Notes: a model not told the origin generated them from the letters alone. A DNA stretch of 45,687 nucleotides from Peptococcaceae bacterium (GCA_023249405.1 JAHFCR010000014.1:4586-50272); one strand, 5' to 3'; shown: positions 35,944 to 45,116, counted from the stretch's first letter. Made by a program: numbers and translations.

Positions 35944-36200
35944 GTTGGTGGGTATCTGCTTGGTGCAAATATAATCATCGCGCTCTTTGCTCAAGATACT
36001 GAAGTAAAAGATAGGTTGCATAGCGAGATTGAGATCTACATGCCGGTCATCGTGGTCGGAGAGATGTTCTTTGGTTTCTCCAAACAGTAGCTATCCTTAA
36101 TCGGATGAAACAACTGCCAGGCATTACGGATCAATTAAGCAGGAAGGCACCCCTATTCCCGATAACGATTGAATATGCGCGATAGGTTGGGAAAGGCAAC
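35944..36200 (+). pseudogene. Decayed VapC-type PIN-domain toxin
   Basis: The frame from 35947 reads YLLGANIIIALFAQDTEVKD then IYMPVIVVGEMFFGFSKQ and a stop, matching the first half of VapC PIN proteins (normally YLLDTNIII, so the first catalytic Asp is lost). After frameshifts, YGSIKQEGTPIPDND appears near 36122-36165, the conserved PIN motif, followed by a stop. Multiple lesions make it a clear pseudogene. The rest of 35451-36416 has no intact gene. Confidence 0.6.
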
Positions 36201-36416
36201 TGTAACTTACTTTGCTGGATTCGAGGCTGAAAAGATTATTTGCGGGAAAAACTACCTAGACATGGGCAGCAAGGGTGATTTACAAAAATAATTTGAGCTT
36301 GCCACCTCTATTTCAAGCCCCGGAAAGGCGTTTACTGCAGGATAAATATGTGTAGACGGAGAGCCCTCGCTATAAAAGATTGAATAATAAATAGCTTTGA
36401 ACGGTCGGATTCTTAT

Positions 36417-38408
36417 TTGAGAAAATCAGTTTTGGAGATGGTACAAGTGGGAAATGCGAGTCAGGTAAATACCGGAACTAATTTAAGAATAGAGTGGGAA
36501 AGATTTATCTCTCACGGGATAATGCCAAAAGGGGTGCGGGCAGCTATTCTCCAGTCGTGGTTGAGGAGTAAAAGGCTGGATGTCGATCCTTACGGCGGGA
36601 AAAGCGGCAGGGTGCTCTCAATTGTCGAGTTGAAAAGGCGCATTCGAGACAATGAACTGTTGATTAAAATCGTCCAAGAAATCCTGAAGGGTGTTTGCTG
36701 GACTTCCAGCAGCAGCGGTTATCTATTTTATCTTACGGATCAAGACGCAAATCTCTTGTATATTTGCGGTGACAAAAAGCTGGCAAGGGATTTTGAATTA
36801 AACATAAATTTTGGAGTCGGGGTCAATTGGGGGGAGCAGGCGGTAGGAACCACGGCAGTATCTGTTGCCCTAATGGAAAAAATACCGGTGTTTTGGATAT
36901 CTGAGGAAAAGTACTGCTTTCTGTTAAAGGAGACGGGATGTGCGTGTGCGCCTATTCAAAGGAAGGACGGCAGCGTTGCCGGCATTTTAGGTGCGGCAAC
37001 CGATTTTGCCGGGCTAGGGAAAGCTGACCGTCCTGTTTACGATTTTCTTCTGACAGCTGCTTTTGCGGTGCAGGCCTGTCTCAGGCAGTTGGAAATCGAA
37101 CGGGATTTTGAGAGCACAACGAAAAGATTTAAGGCGGTAATCGATGAAATTTCCGACGGGATTATAATTACCGATAAAAATGGTCTCGTTGTAAATATTA
37201 ACAAGGGTTTCGGCTCTCTTTTCGGCGTGGATATTACCGATGGGGTAGGCAAGCACGCTGGCTCAGCTTTCCCTCAGGCTAATTTTGTTTTAGACAGGAC
37301 GGTTCTTCCTGGCGGCAAGAATAAATTCTATGAAGGATGTATTGTTGGCAGAAGCCTTTGTCTGGAGAATGAAAGCGGCACACGGGAGTATTTGGTTGGG
37401 ATTTTTCAGAAGTACAGAGAGCAAATGAAAGCTCGGTCAGAAACTGCTACAAGCAGTTTCTCCAGGGCAAATATTGTGTTTGACGATATAATGGGCAAGA
37501 GCGTGGACATGATGAGGGTTAAAAGCAGCGCTCTGATTGCTGCCAAGGAGAACTATGAAGTTGTGATTCAGGGTGAAACAGGAACCGGAAAGGAAATGTT
37601 TGCACAGGCCATACATAATGCCAGCCGCAGGGCAAATCGGCCGTTCATCGCGATTAACTGTGGAGCCCTTCCGGGGGAACTGATAGAAAGCGAGCTTTTC
37701 GGCTACGAAGGCGGAGCGTTTACGGGAGCGCGCCCAAATGGATGCCCGGGCAAGTTTGAAATGGCCGATGGAGGAACATTGTTTTTGGATGAAATAGGGG
37801 AGATGCCTCTCAAGATTCAGGTAAAACTCTTGAGGGTACTACAGGAAATGAAATTCATGCGGGTGGGTAGCAGCCGCGCTATTGCTGTTGATGTTCGGGT
37901 GATCGCGGCAACCAACAGAGATCTCGAGGAAATGGTCAGGAATGGCGACTTCAGGGATGACCTGTACTGGCGTTTGAACGTGCTGGCGCTACGCATCCCT
38001 GCGCTGGTTGAGCGCCAAGAAGATATTCCAGATCTGATCAGCCATTTCTTAGAGCAGCATGTAAAGGAGCGCGGCCTCAAATACACATTGAGCGACGGCG
38101 CCTATAATATGCTAATTTCATACCACTGGCCCGGAAATGTCCGAGAACTCGAAAATGTTCTGAAGAGGGCCGTTGTGTATGCTGAAGACGGTCTGATCCT
38201 GCCTGAGCATTTACCGGAATATCTCACCAGAAAAGAAGTGCATCAGGTCTCTGAGGCATTGGACATGCCGCTTCAGGATGCTGAAAGAGGAGCAATTTTA
38301 CGGGTTCTTGAATCCAGCAAGGGAAACCTGAGCAGGACGGCTAAAATATTGGGGATTAGCCGTGCAACCTTATACAGCAAGATCAAAAGGTATCGGATCG
38401 AGTGTTAA
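36417..38408 (+). CDS. Sigma-54-dependent activator with GAF and PAS domains (AcoR-like)
   Basis: A 663-residue enhancer-binding protein. The N-terminal region (WERFISHGIMPKGVRAAILQSWLRSKRLDVDP) and the following GAF-like domain with GVNWGEQAVGTTAVSVAL are typical of AcoR/DhaR-type activators of organic-compound metabolism. A PAS domain spans about 235-335. The AAA+ domain has Walker A GETGTGKE (386-393), GAFTGA (433-438), TLFLDEIGEM, and a C-terminal Fis-type HTH (GNLSRTAKILGISRATLYSKIKR). TTG 36417 opens the frame, but GTG 36447 has TTGGAG nine bases upstream and may be the true start. It lies just before a sigma-54 promoter driving the Lrp-like and acyl-CoA synthetase genes. Confidence 0.88.
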   Translation: MRKSVLEMVQVGNASQVNTGTNLRIEWERFISHGIMPKGVRAAILQSWLRSKRLDVDPYGGKSGRVLSIVELKRRIRDNELLIKIVQEILKGVCWTSSSSGYLFYLTDQDANLLYICGDKKLARDFELNINFGVGVNWGEQAVGTTAVSVALMEKIPVFWISEEKYCFLLKETGCACAPIQRKDGSVAGILGAATDFAGLGKADRPVYDFLLTAAFAVQACLRQLEIERDFESTTKRFKAVIDEISDGIIITDKNGLVVNINKGFGSLFGVDITDGVGKHAGSAFPQANFVLDRTVLPGGKNKFYEGCIVGRSLCLENESGTREYLVGIFQKYREQMKARSETATSSFSRANIVFDDIMGKSVDMMRVKSSALIAAKENYEVVIQGETGTGKEMFAQAIHNASRRANRPFIAINCGALPGELIESELFGYEGGAFTGARPNGCPGKFEMADGGTLFLDEIGEMPLKIQVKLLRVLQEMKFMRVGSSRAIAVDVRVIAATNRDLEEMVRNGDFRDDLYWRLNVLALRIPALVERQEDIPDLISHFLEQHVKERGLKYTLSDGAYNMLISYHWPGNVRELENVLKRAVVYAEDGLILPEHLPEYLTRKEVHQVSEALDMPLQDAERGAILRVLESSKGNLSRTAKILGISRATLYSKIKRYRIEC

Positions 38409-38463
38409 AAAATTAGACAATCTGCGAATATTTTATACAGCCCAACGTGCGCTCCGAGCAATT

Positions 38464-38490
38464 AAAACCCCTGAGATTCAGGGGTTTTTC
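38464..38490 (+). terminator. Rho-independent terminator of the AcoR-like gene
   Basis: AAAACCCCTGA (38464-38474) and TCAGGGGTTTT (38478-38488) are perfect arms with a three-base loop, followed by a T run. It directly precedes the next promoter. Confidence 0.85.
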
Positions 38491-38491
38491 T

Positions 38492-38508
38492 TTGGCATGG
38501 GTTTTGCT
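38492..38508 (+). promoter_or_regulatory. Sigma-54 (-24/-12) promoter of the Lrp-like/acyl-CoA synthetase operon
   Basis: TTGGCATGGGTTTTGCT has GG at 38494-38495 and GC at 38506-38507, exactly 12 bases apart and in good agreement with consensus. The start would be near 38519, about 120 bases before the first ATG. The upstream sigma-54 activator is the obvious regulator. Confidence 0.8.
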
Positions 38509-38637
38509 GTATTAAAAAGCATCGTCGACGCAAGAAGAACGAAATACCTCATGGAGGAGTGACGCTCAGACACAACAACTTGGCTAGCAACTCGGCGGTA
38601 GGCAATAAAACAAGAGAAGAAAAGAGGGCTAAACCAA

Positions 38638-39867
38638 ATGCCAGAGAACGCAAAGCCTGCACCGGCATATTTGCTGGGAACCGATGAGAAGCAGAAATGG
38701 ATGGGAGATTATTTCTTTGCGCCCAGAGGGCTCGGGTTTCTGGAGCCTGGAATCGTCGGATTGGACGACGCCAAGATGAGCGCCTACAACGTGGCCAAAT
38801 CATCTTATCAGATCCATCCCGAGGTTTTCAATATGGATTATCTCTCCAAGGCCGTGGGACTGGGAAGGGACGAGATTATTCAACGCATGCACAGGCTCTA
38901 CGATGAGCACCTGATTGTGTACGTGATGAATCCCGCCGTTTCCGTCTATGGCTGGGGACTTTATTACTGGCTGGTCAAACTGAGGGAGGGCACTGCGCCG
39001 GAGACTAAGGCAAAGCTGGCGGAGTGGTTCCAGGACAAAGACGATATCTGCACGGGTTATGAATGCAAAGGTGACTTTGATTTCTTTAACGGCAACCATA
39101 TGAGGGTCATCGACAACCTGTTGGCAGATGTGATTGAACCCTGGAAAAATAATCCGGAAGTGGAGTATGTCCATCTCTGTCCGATTCGCCGTTGCCTACG
39201 GGAATCACATATCAACATGTTTGATTTCTCTGGAGAGGGCTACCGGGAGGTCGTGTGGGGCAAGGACGAACTGGCAAAACTGGCCAAACACCAGGACAAG
39301 ATGGACATGCTGGACTTGAAAATCTTGCAGGCCCTGAACGCCAAGCGGCCGATGGAAGAGGTTTTTGATTTCAAGGTCCTATCCGAAATTTCCGGACTCG
39401 ACCCGAAAGAGATGCTGAGCGGCATTAAGGAATTGGTGGAAACCAAACGCATTATCGTACCCTTGTTCCATCTCAACTTCATGAAGCTGGGCCTGACAAA
39501 TCATGTCTTCGTTATCCGCCTGTTTCAGAATGTCCCCTGCTGCCGCAAGGCGCAGATCACCGACGAGTTGTCGCGAATTGCAGAATTTAACACTATCATG
39601 GAATTCAGCGATTCCTTCTATGACATCATTGCCTGGGCCTACAACGAAGTCAACGATATCAAGGCTTTGAAGGAAAAAATCTATTCCTACAGCGAGATCG
39701 AGGACGTCAAGGAGGCCGATATGAACCGCATGTTCAGGCGTTGGGTCTGCCGCCTGGACGACCAGAACGGTTTCTGGGAGGAATGTATGTTCACGGACGA
39801 TTTTCTCCAGGACCGCACCGAAAAGAATGGGGTAAGATGCTGCCACGCCAGGAAGGAGGGGGAATAA
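38638..39867 (+). CDS. Tandem Lrp/AsnC-like regulator protein
   Basis: A 409-residue protein that looks like two Lrp/AsnC units in tandem. The first unit has a winged-helix part (FNMDYLSKAVGLGRDEIIQR, near 65-90) and an alpha/beta domain; the second has LDLKILQALNAKRPM...LSEISGLDPKEMLSGIKELVE (about 222-272) and a further ferredoxin-like domain. Lrp-type domains bind DNA and small metabolites. Several cysteines (CCRKA, CCHARK) could bind a metal. The long N-terminal lead (MPENAKPAPAYLLGTDEKQKW) is not family-typical. GAGGG precedes the ATG. It abuts the acyl-CoA synthetase gene with no gap, so it probably senses a related acid or CoA ester; DNA-binding function is inferred. Confidence 0.65.
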   Translation: MPENAKPAPAYLLGTDEKQKWMGDYFFAPRGLGFLEPGIVGLDDAKMSAYNVAKSSYQIHPEVFNMDYLSKAVGLGRDEIIQRMHRLYDEHLIVYVMNPAVSVYGWGLYYWLVKLREGTAPETKAKLAEWFQDKDDICTGYECKGDFDFFNGNHMRVIDNLLADVIEPWKNNPEVEYVHLCPIRRCLRESHINMFDFSGEGYREVVWGKDELAKLAKHQDKMDMLDLKILQALNAKRPMEEVFDFKVLSEISGLDPKEMLSGIKELVETKRIIVPLFHLNFMKLGLTNHVFVIRLFQNVPCCRKAQITDELSRIAEFNTIMEFSDSFYDIIAWAYNEVNDIKALKEKIYSYSEIEDVKEADMNRMFRRWVCRLDDQNGFWEECMFTDDFLQDRTEKNGVRCCHARKEGE

Positions 39868-41292
39868 ATGAAAATCGACGCCCCGCGCCAGTATGTTATC
39901 GATAATTTGAAGTATGCTCTTAATCCCTCTTCAATTGCGGTTGTCGGTGCTTCCCGTTATTCCAGCAAAGTCGGTTATAAGGTGATCGAGGGCTTGAAAA
40001 ACTGGGGTTACAAGGGAACAATCTACCCGGTCAATCCCCGTGCGAATCAGATCGGTGGTCTGAGGGCATATAAGACTATACTGGATATTCCTGGCCCCGT
40101 AGATCTGGTTTTTGTGGCTGTGCCCGCTCATTTGGTCAAAATGGTCCTAGAACACGCCGTAACTAAGAAAGCCAAAATTGTCGTTATCGCTACCAGTGCT
40201 TTTAAGGAAATCGGCCGGGTAGATTTGCAAGACCGTTTGACACAATTCTGCCGGGATAGTAGGCTCCCCCTGATCGGGCCCAATCTGGTGGGAATGGGCA
40301 GCCCCTATCTCAACTTCAACTGCGGTTTCATTCCCTATCTGCCCATCAAGGGCCCGGTTGCGATGATTTCCCAGTCTGGAGCAAACTTGCTGGCTGCTCT
40401 GGGAGCGTCTAAGACCACCAACTTCGGCATGAGCTTCTTCGTGGGCTTGGGTAACAAGGCTGACGTCGATTTTTCCGAGTTTATCGTTTATGCAGAAAAC
40501 GACTCGAACACCAAGTGTCTGGCAATCTATCTGGAAGGAATGGACTCTCCGGAGGCTTTTATCAAGGCCTGTCGGTCTGTTGTTCCCAAAAAGCCTGTCG
40601 TCACTATCAAAGTTGGCGGTTCACAGATCGGCGTTAAAGCAGCTTTTGCCCACACGGCCTCTGAAAACCAGGGCACGAGCGATGATTACTTCGATAAGAT
40701 TTTCGAGCAATGCGGAGCTATCCGAGCTACCACCTGGCAGGAGTTTTTAGATATTTCCCTGGCTTTGGGAATGCAGCCCGAGTTGAAAGGGGACCGCATC
40801 GTCATGATCACAAACGGTGGCGGTTCGGGATTGCTGTCCTGCGATCACTTTGAAAGATGTGGCGTGCCCATGCATGAATTGAAGGTGATGTCTCCCAATT
40901 TAGGGCAGAGAATAAGGACCTACATGCCCATGTTCGGCTCGCCGCTAAACCCGGTGGACATCGCCGGTACTGCCAGCCCCGTTCAGTACAAGGGAGCCTT
41001 GCGGCAAGCCATGCGAGATTCCAATGTAGATATGGTTTACTGTTCTATCTGCCCTACAGCCGTGACTGACGTGCCGGCCGTTGTCGATGTCGCCATCGAG
41101 ATGTATGACACCTATAAATATCTGGGTAAGCCCTTTGTCATGGAATGCCAGGGTGGGGCCGAATGCCATGAAGCGATTATGAAGCTCAGGGATCATGGTA
41201 TTCCCGCCTATCCTACTCCGGAACAGGCTGTTAACGCTATTGTAGCTCTGCGCAAATATGCAAAGATCAAAGAGAAACTCGCAAAAAGATGA
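39868..41292 (+). CDS. ADP-forming acyl-CoA synthetase alpha-type protein
   Basis: A 474-residue member of the ADP-forming acetyl-CoA synthetase/succinyl-CoA synthetase family (alpha part). It starts with a CoA-binding Rossmann domain (NPSSIAVVGASRYSSKVGYKV) followed by two ligase-CoA flavodoxin-like domains; the phosphohistidine candidate is His262 in AAFAHTASENQGTSDD, and GPVAMISQSGA is the usual second loop. The ATP-grasp beta subunit needed for full activity is neither fused nor adjacent; it may be elsewhere. Strong Shine-Dalgarno GGAAGGAGG precedes the ATG. Such enzymes couple acyl-CoA hydrolysis to ATP formation in anaerobes or activate acids. Substrate unknown. Confidence 0.83.
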   Translation: MKIDAPRQYVIDNLKYALNPSSIAVVGASRYSSKVGYKVIEGLKNWGYKGTIYPVNPRANQIGGLRAYKTILDIPGPVDLVFVAVPAHLVKMVLEHAVTKKAKIVVIATSAFKEIGRVDLQDRLTQFCRDSRLPLIGPNLVGMGSPYLNFNCGFIPYLPIKGPVAMISQSGANLLAALGASKTTNFGMSFFVGLGNKADVDFSEFIVYAENDSNTKCLAIYLEGMDSPEAFIKACRSVVPKKPVVTIKVGGSQIGVKAAFAHTASENQGTSDDYFDKIFEQCGAIRATTWQEFLDISLALGMQPELKGDRIVMITNGGGSGLLSCDHFERCGVPMHELKVMSPNLGQRIRTYMPMFGSPLNPVDIAGTASPVQYKGALRQAMRDSNVDMVYCSICPTAVTDVPAVVDVAIEMYDTYKYLGKPFVMECQGGAECHEAIMKLRDHGIPAYPTPEQAVNAIVALRKYAKIKEKLAKR

Positions 41293-41381
41293 GGTAGCAG
41301 ACGAGTAATCTATTTTCCCTGCTGGAAATCTGCCGGGGGAATTGGTGAAAACGCCGGCAAGCGGTGTTCAAATGGATCTTT

Positions 41382-41414
41382 GCTTCAGTGGGGGATTGCT
41401 TCCCCCGCTGAAGC
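41382..41414. terminator. Long hairpin after the acyl-CoA synthetase gene
   Basis: GCTTCAGTGGGGGA (41382-41395) and TCCCCCGCTGAAGC (41401-41414) pair with one mismatch around a five-base loop. There is no T tract, so it may stabilise the 3' end or be a factor-dependent stop. The rest of 41293-41690 shows only a doubtful 78-codon minus-strand frame and no recognisable gene. Confidence 0.6.
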
Positions 41415-41690
41415 TTAGAGCCAGCTAATACAGTCCTCTGTAAATCGGCAGGCCGTCCTTGCGATTTTTTCTCCCTTTGAAGAAGTTTTCCGGTGATGCC
41501 GGCACATGGTATCCAAGTATTCCCGGCGATCCTTCATCGACGCACTCAAGACGCATTCCCCCGGTAAGATTTCGTCGTGAGTTAGCCGGATCTCTTTGGG
41601 TAAGATTATAGGTGAGTGATCGCAGGGTAATTCAGCAAAGCATTGAAACAAGAGCAGTCAAATTACTTCGAAAGGAAAAGGCGGTTTTAA

Positions 41691-44234
41691 ATGGACATCA
41701 CATTAGACAACCAGGTTTTCTGGATATTCGCACTGATCATCGTAGCTGGGACAATGCCTTTCATCTACAAAGAAAAGAGTAAAAACATGAAGAAGTTAGT
41801 GCTTGGAGGACTATGCAGTTTACCTCTGGCGTTGCTCTCGCCGATGATGGCCTTTGCCAGCGAGGCAAATTTGAAGATTCCCTCTCTCAGCCAGAACCAG
41901 AATAATTTGCTGCTCATCGGGATCGTCGTTTGCCTGCTGGGCATGCTGTTCGGCCTCTACCAGTTCACCAGGGTCAACAAAATGCAAGCCCACCAATCAA
42001 TGCTGGATGTGGCGAACACCATCTATGAGACCTGCAAGACCTACCTCATTCAACAGGGTAAATTCCTGCTAATACTGTTTGCCTTTATCGCTGTCTGCAT
42101 CGCTTTCTATTTCGGCTTTTTGCAGCAGACCTCCGTGGGCGGCGTCTTGCTCATCCTGGGTTGGACGGTGTTGGGCATTCTCGGATCGTACAGCGTCGCC
42201 TGGTATGGCATCCGCATGAACACGCTGGCCAACAGCCGGACCGCCTTTTGCGCCCTCGAGCGCAAACCCCTCAAGCTCTTGAATATCGCCCTCGATGCCG
42301 GAATGAGCATCGGAGTGCTTCTGGTCTGCGTCGAGTTGATCATGATGCTGATCATCCTGCTGTTCGTTCCTAGGGGCCTGGCCGGGGCCAGCTTTGTCGG
42401 GTTTGCCATCGGCGAGTCCCTCGGCGCCAGCGCCTTGCGGATTGCCGGCGGCATCTTCACCAAGATCGCCGATATCGGTTCTGACCTGATGAAAATCGCT
42501 TTTGGCATTAAAGAGGACGACCCTCGCAACCCGGGCGTGATCGCCGACTGCACGGGAGATAACGCCGGCGACAGCGTGGGGCCGACCGCAGATGGCTTCG
42601 AAACCTATGGTGTTACCGGTGTGGCGCTGGTCTCCTTCATCGTCCTGGCCGTCGGCCTGCTTCCCGGAATGTCCGACGCCTTGAAAATTTCCCTGCAAAC
42701 CACCCTGCTAACCTGGATCTTCGTCATGCGCGTCCTGATGGTCATCACATCGGTGGCCTCATTCTACATCAATAAGGCTTTCAGCCAGGCCCGCTACAGC
42801 AACAAAGACAACTTCGATTTTGAACAGCCCCTCAGCAGTCTGGTGTGGATCACCTCCATTCTGTCCATAGTGGTCACCTTCGCCGTCAGTTTCTTCATCC
42901 TGGGTCCCGGCTCGGGTGCGCCGGCCGAACTTCAGAGTCTCTGGTTCGTGCTTGCCATCATCATCAGTTGCGGCACCCTGGGAGCGGCCCTGATCCCTGA
43001 ATTCACCAAGTTATTTACCAGCCCCAAATCGGCCCACGTGGCTGAAGTGGTCAAAGCTTCCAGGGAAGGCGGACCATCCCTGAACATCCTGTCCGGTTTG
43101 GTTGCCGGCGATTTCAGCGCCTTCTGGATCGGCCTGGTCTTCCTGCTCCTGATGTTCGTCGCCTACTATGCCAGCGGCTACGGCCTGAGCACCATCATGA
43201 TTTACCCATCCATCTTCGCCTTTGGCCTGGTAGCCTTCGGATTCCTCGGCATGGGCCCGGTGACGATTGCTGTTGACAGCTATGGCCCAGTTACCGATAA
43301 CGCCCAGTCGATCTACGAATTGTCGCTGATCGAAACCGTTCCCGATGTTGGCAAAGAGATCGAGAAGAAGTTCGGCTTCAAACCGGATTTCGAAAAAGCG
43401 AAGTACTACCTGGAAGCCAACGACGGCGCCGGAAACACCTTCAAGGCAACGGCCAAGCCGGTGCTGATCGGAACAGCAGTGGTTGGCGCCACCACCATGA
43501 TCTTCGCCCTGATCCTGGTGATCCAGGAAGTGCTAGGAGTCAAGCCGGAGGCGATCCTCAACCTGCTTAATCCGTATACCATCCTGGGATTGTTGGCCGG
43601 TGGGGCGGTAATTTACTGGTTTACCGGAGCTTCCATGCAGTCCGTCACCACTGGGGCTTACCGGGCGGTGGAGTACATCAAGCAGAACATCCAGCTCGAT
43701 GAAAATGCCAGCCAGAAGGCGGCCACCGAAAAGTCCAAAGAAGTGGTGCGGATCTGCACCCAGTACGCCCAGAGCGGGATGATCAACATCTTCATCGCCA
43801 TCTTCTCATTCGCTCTGGCCTTTGCCTGCCTCTCCTCACCCAGAAGCGGCAATGAATCGGTAGCGATGTTCGTCGCCTACCTGATCTCGATCGCCATTTT
43901 CGGTCTGTTCCAGGCTGTCTTCATGGCCAACGCCGGCGGGTGCTGGGATAACGCCAAGAAAGTGGTCGAGGTGGACCTGCAGGAAAAGGGCACTGCGCTG
44001 CACGATGCCACAGTAGTGGGCGATACCGTCGGCGACCCCTTCAAGGATACTTCCTCGGTCGCTCTGAATCCGATCATCAAGTTCACGACGCTGTTCGGCC
44101 TGCTGGCAATGGAGATCGCCATCACCCCCTCGTTCAGAAACGCCGCCCCCGTTGTCGGAGTTGTTTTCCTGCTCATCGCCCTCTTCTTCGTCCGGCGCTC
44201 GTTCTACGAGATGAGGATCCCGACAGAGAAATAG
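41691..44234 (+). CDS. hppA: Membrane-bound ion-translocating pyrophosphatase
   Basis: An 847-residue polytopic membrane protein that couples pyrophosphate hydrolysis to H+ or Na+ pumping. The core has about 16 helices; substrate loops are recognisable as KIADIGSDLMKIAFGIKEDD, DDPRNPGVIADCTGDNAGDS, VTDNAQSIYE and VVGDTVGDPFKDTSSVALNP. GNTFKATAK has Lys where K+-dependent enzymes carry Ala, which predicts potassium independence. It is longer than the usual 660-770 residues: an extra N-terminal helix, then KKLVLGGLCSLPLALLSPMM that resembles an internal signal sequence. AAGGAAAAGG precedes the ATG. Pumping with PPi fits an energy-limited fermenter. Na+ versus H+ specificity is not settled. Confidence 0.9.
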   Translation: MDITLDNQVFWIFALIIVAGTMPFIYKEKSKNMKKLVLGGLCSLPLALLSPMMAFASEANLKIPSLSQNQNNLLLIGIVVCLLGMLFGLYQFTRVNKMQAHQSMLDVANTIYETCKTYLIQQGKFLLILFAFIAVCIAFYFGFLQQTSVGGVLLILGWTVLGILGSYSVAWYGIRMNTLANSRTAFCALERKPLKLLNIALDAGMSIGVLLVCVELIMMLIILLFVPRGLAGASFVGFAIGESLGASALRIAGGIFTKIADIGSDLMKIAFGIKEDDPRNPGVIADCTGDNAGDSVGPTADGFETYGVTGVALVSFIVLAVGLLPGMSDALKISLQTTLLTWIFVMRVLMVITSVASFYINKAFSQARYSNKDNFDFEQPLSSLVWITSILSIVVTFAVSFFILGPGSGAPAELQSLWFVLAIIISCGTLGAALIPEFTKLFTSPKSAHVAEVVKASREGGPSLNILSGLVAGDFSAFWIGLVFLLLMFVAYYASGYGLSTIMIYPSIFAFGLVAFGFLGMGPVTIAVDSYGPVTDNAQSIYELSLIETVPDVGKEIEKKFGFKPDFEKAKYYLEANDGAGNTFKATAKPVLIGTAVVGATTMIFALILVIQEVLGVKPEAILNLLNPYTILGLLAGGAVIYWFTGASMQSVTTGAYRAVEYIKQNIQLDENASQKAATEKSKEVVRICTQYAQSGMINIFIAIFSFALAFACLSSPRSGNESVAMFVAYLISIAIFGLFQAVFMANAGGCWDNAKKVVEVDLQEKGTALHDATVVGDTVGDPFKDTSSVALNPIIKFTTLFGLLAMEIAITPSFRNAAPVVGVVFLLIALFFVRRSFYEMRIPTEK

Positions 44235-44266
44235 GCGATCATATCGAGACAACATCTCCAAGATCA

Positions 44267-44302
44267 ACAGAGCCGTTCTCCCTTGCCGGAGAGAGGCTCT
44301 GT
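44267..44302. terminator. Hairpin after hppA
   Basis: ACAGAGCC (44267-44274) and GGCTCTGT (44295-44302) enclose a second stem TCTCC/GGAGA, giving a long hairpin about 35 bases after the hppA stop. No U tract follows. It lies between convergent genes. Confidence 0.55.
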
Positions 44303-44348
44303 GGTAAACCATTCCGGGGCATGATATATTCTATACGATATACTCTTG

Positions 44349-44397
44349 CAGATCCGATCTGCTTCTATCAGATCGGATCTGGCAAAGGTCAGATCTG
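44349..44397. repeat. Cluster of CAGATC/GATCTG palindromes between convergent genes
   Basis: CAGATCCGATCTG (44349-44361) and CAGATCGGATCTG (44369-44381) are exact reverse complements around a seven-base loop, each arm being itself CAGATC-N-GATCTG; a third core CAGATCTG is at 44390-44397. It can form a strong hairpin on both transcripts and probably separates hppA from the cotJ operon. Confidence 0.8.
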
Positions 44398-44474
44398 TCC
44401 GGCAGGCGGGTCGACCAGAATGCGGCAGTGAATGCACTGGACATCGCCTATTTTAATTTATTACTGTCTATTCG

Positions 44475-45047
44475 CTAGAAGGCTTTCTTGCTGTCCATGT
44501 ACCCCTGGATGTAGTCCAGGGTCTCGCCGAAGCGCTGGAAGTGGACGACCTCGCGCTCCCGCAGGAACTTCAGACCGTCCATCAAATCGACGTCGTCGGT
44601 CAGCCTGATCAGGTTCTCGTAGGTGGCGCGGGCCTTCTGCTCGGCGGCCATGTCCTCGTGCAGGTCGGCGATCGGGTCGCCCATAACGTTGATGTAGGCA
44701 GTAGTGAAGGGCACGCCATTGGAATCGCCAGGGAAGATGCCGCTGTCCCAGATGGCGTAATGCGACCCCAGGCCTGCCTGCTTGATATCGGTGATGGAAG
44801 CCCCCTTGGTCAGTTTGTAGACCATGGTGGCGATCATCTCCCAGTGCGCCAGCTCCTCGGTGCCGATGTCCGTCAGTACGCCCTTGCCGCGGCCGGTAGG
44901 CATGGTATAGCGCTGGGAGAGATAGCGCACCGCCGCACCCAGTTCGCCATTGGGACCGCCAAACTGAGTGTAAATGTACTTGGCCATTTTCGAGTCCGGG
45001 TTGGAAACACGGACCGGATATTGGAGCTTTTTTTCATACAACCACAT
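44475..45047 (-). CDS. cotJC: Spore coat protein CotJC, manganese catalase family
   Basis: A 190-residue manganese-catalase-like protein beginning MWLYEKKLQYPVRV, the conserved CotJC N-terminus. Metal-binding helices are visible in LTDIGTEELAHWEMIATMV (Glu and His ligands) and MAAEQKARATYENLIR, with EREVVHFQRFGETL near the end. CotJC is a spore coat component and may detoxify peroxide. GGAGGAAAATATC precedes the ATG. It is the third gene of cotJABC, 140 bases after cotJB. A 5'-truncated near copy lies at 34962-35451. Confidence 0.93.
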   Translation of the reverse strand: MWLYEKKLQYPVRVSNPDSKMAKYIYTQFGGPNGELGAAVRYLSQRYTMPTGRGKGVLTDIGTEELAHWEMIATMVYKLTKGASITDIKQAGLGSHYAIWDSGIFPGDSNGVPFTTAYINVMGDPIADLHEDMAAEQKARATYENLIRLTDDVDLMDGLKFLREREVVHFQRFGETLDYIQGYMDSKKAF

Positions 45048-45116
45048 GATATTTTCCTCCTTTCATCGGGGACCTTCCTTGGCATTCATGTGGCATGCCT
45101 GGAGCGCGCTCGCTGA

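Noticed and set aside
41415-41651. A 78-codon minus-strand frame upstream of hppA
   Set aside because: No recognisable domain, no clear Shine-Dalgarno, and it lies in the region expected to hold the hppA promoter.
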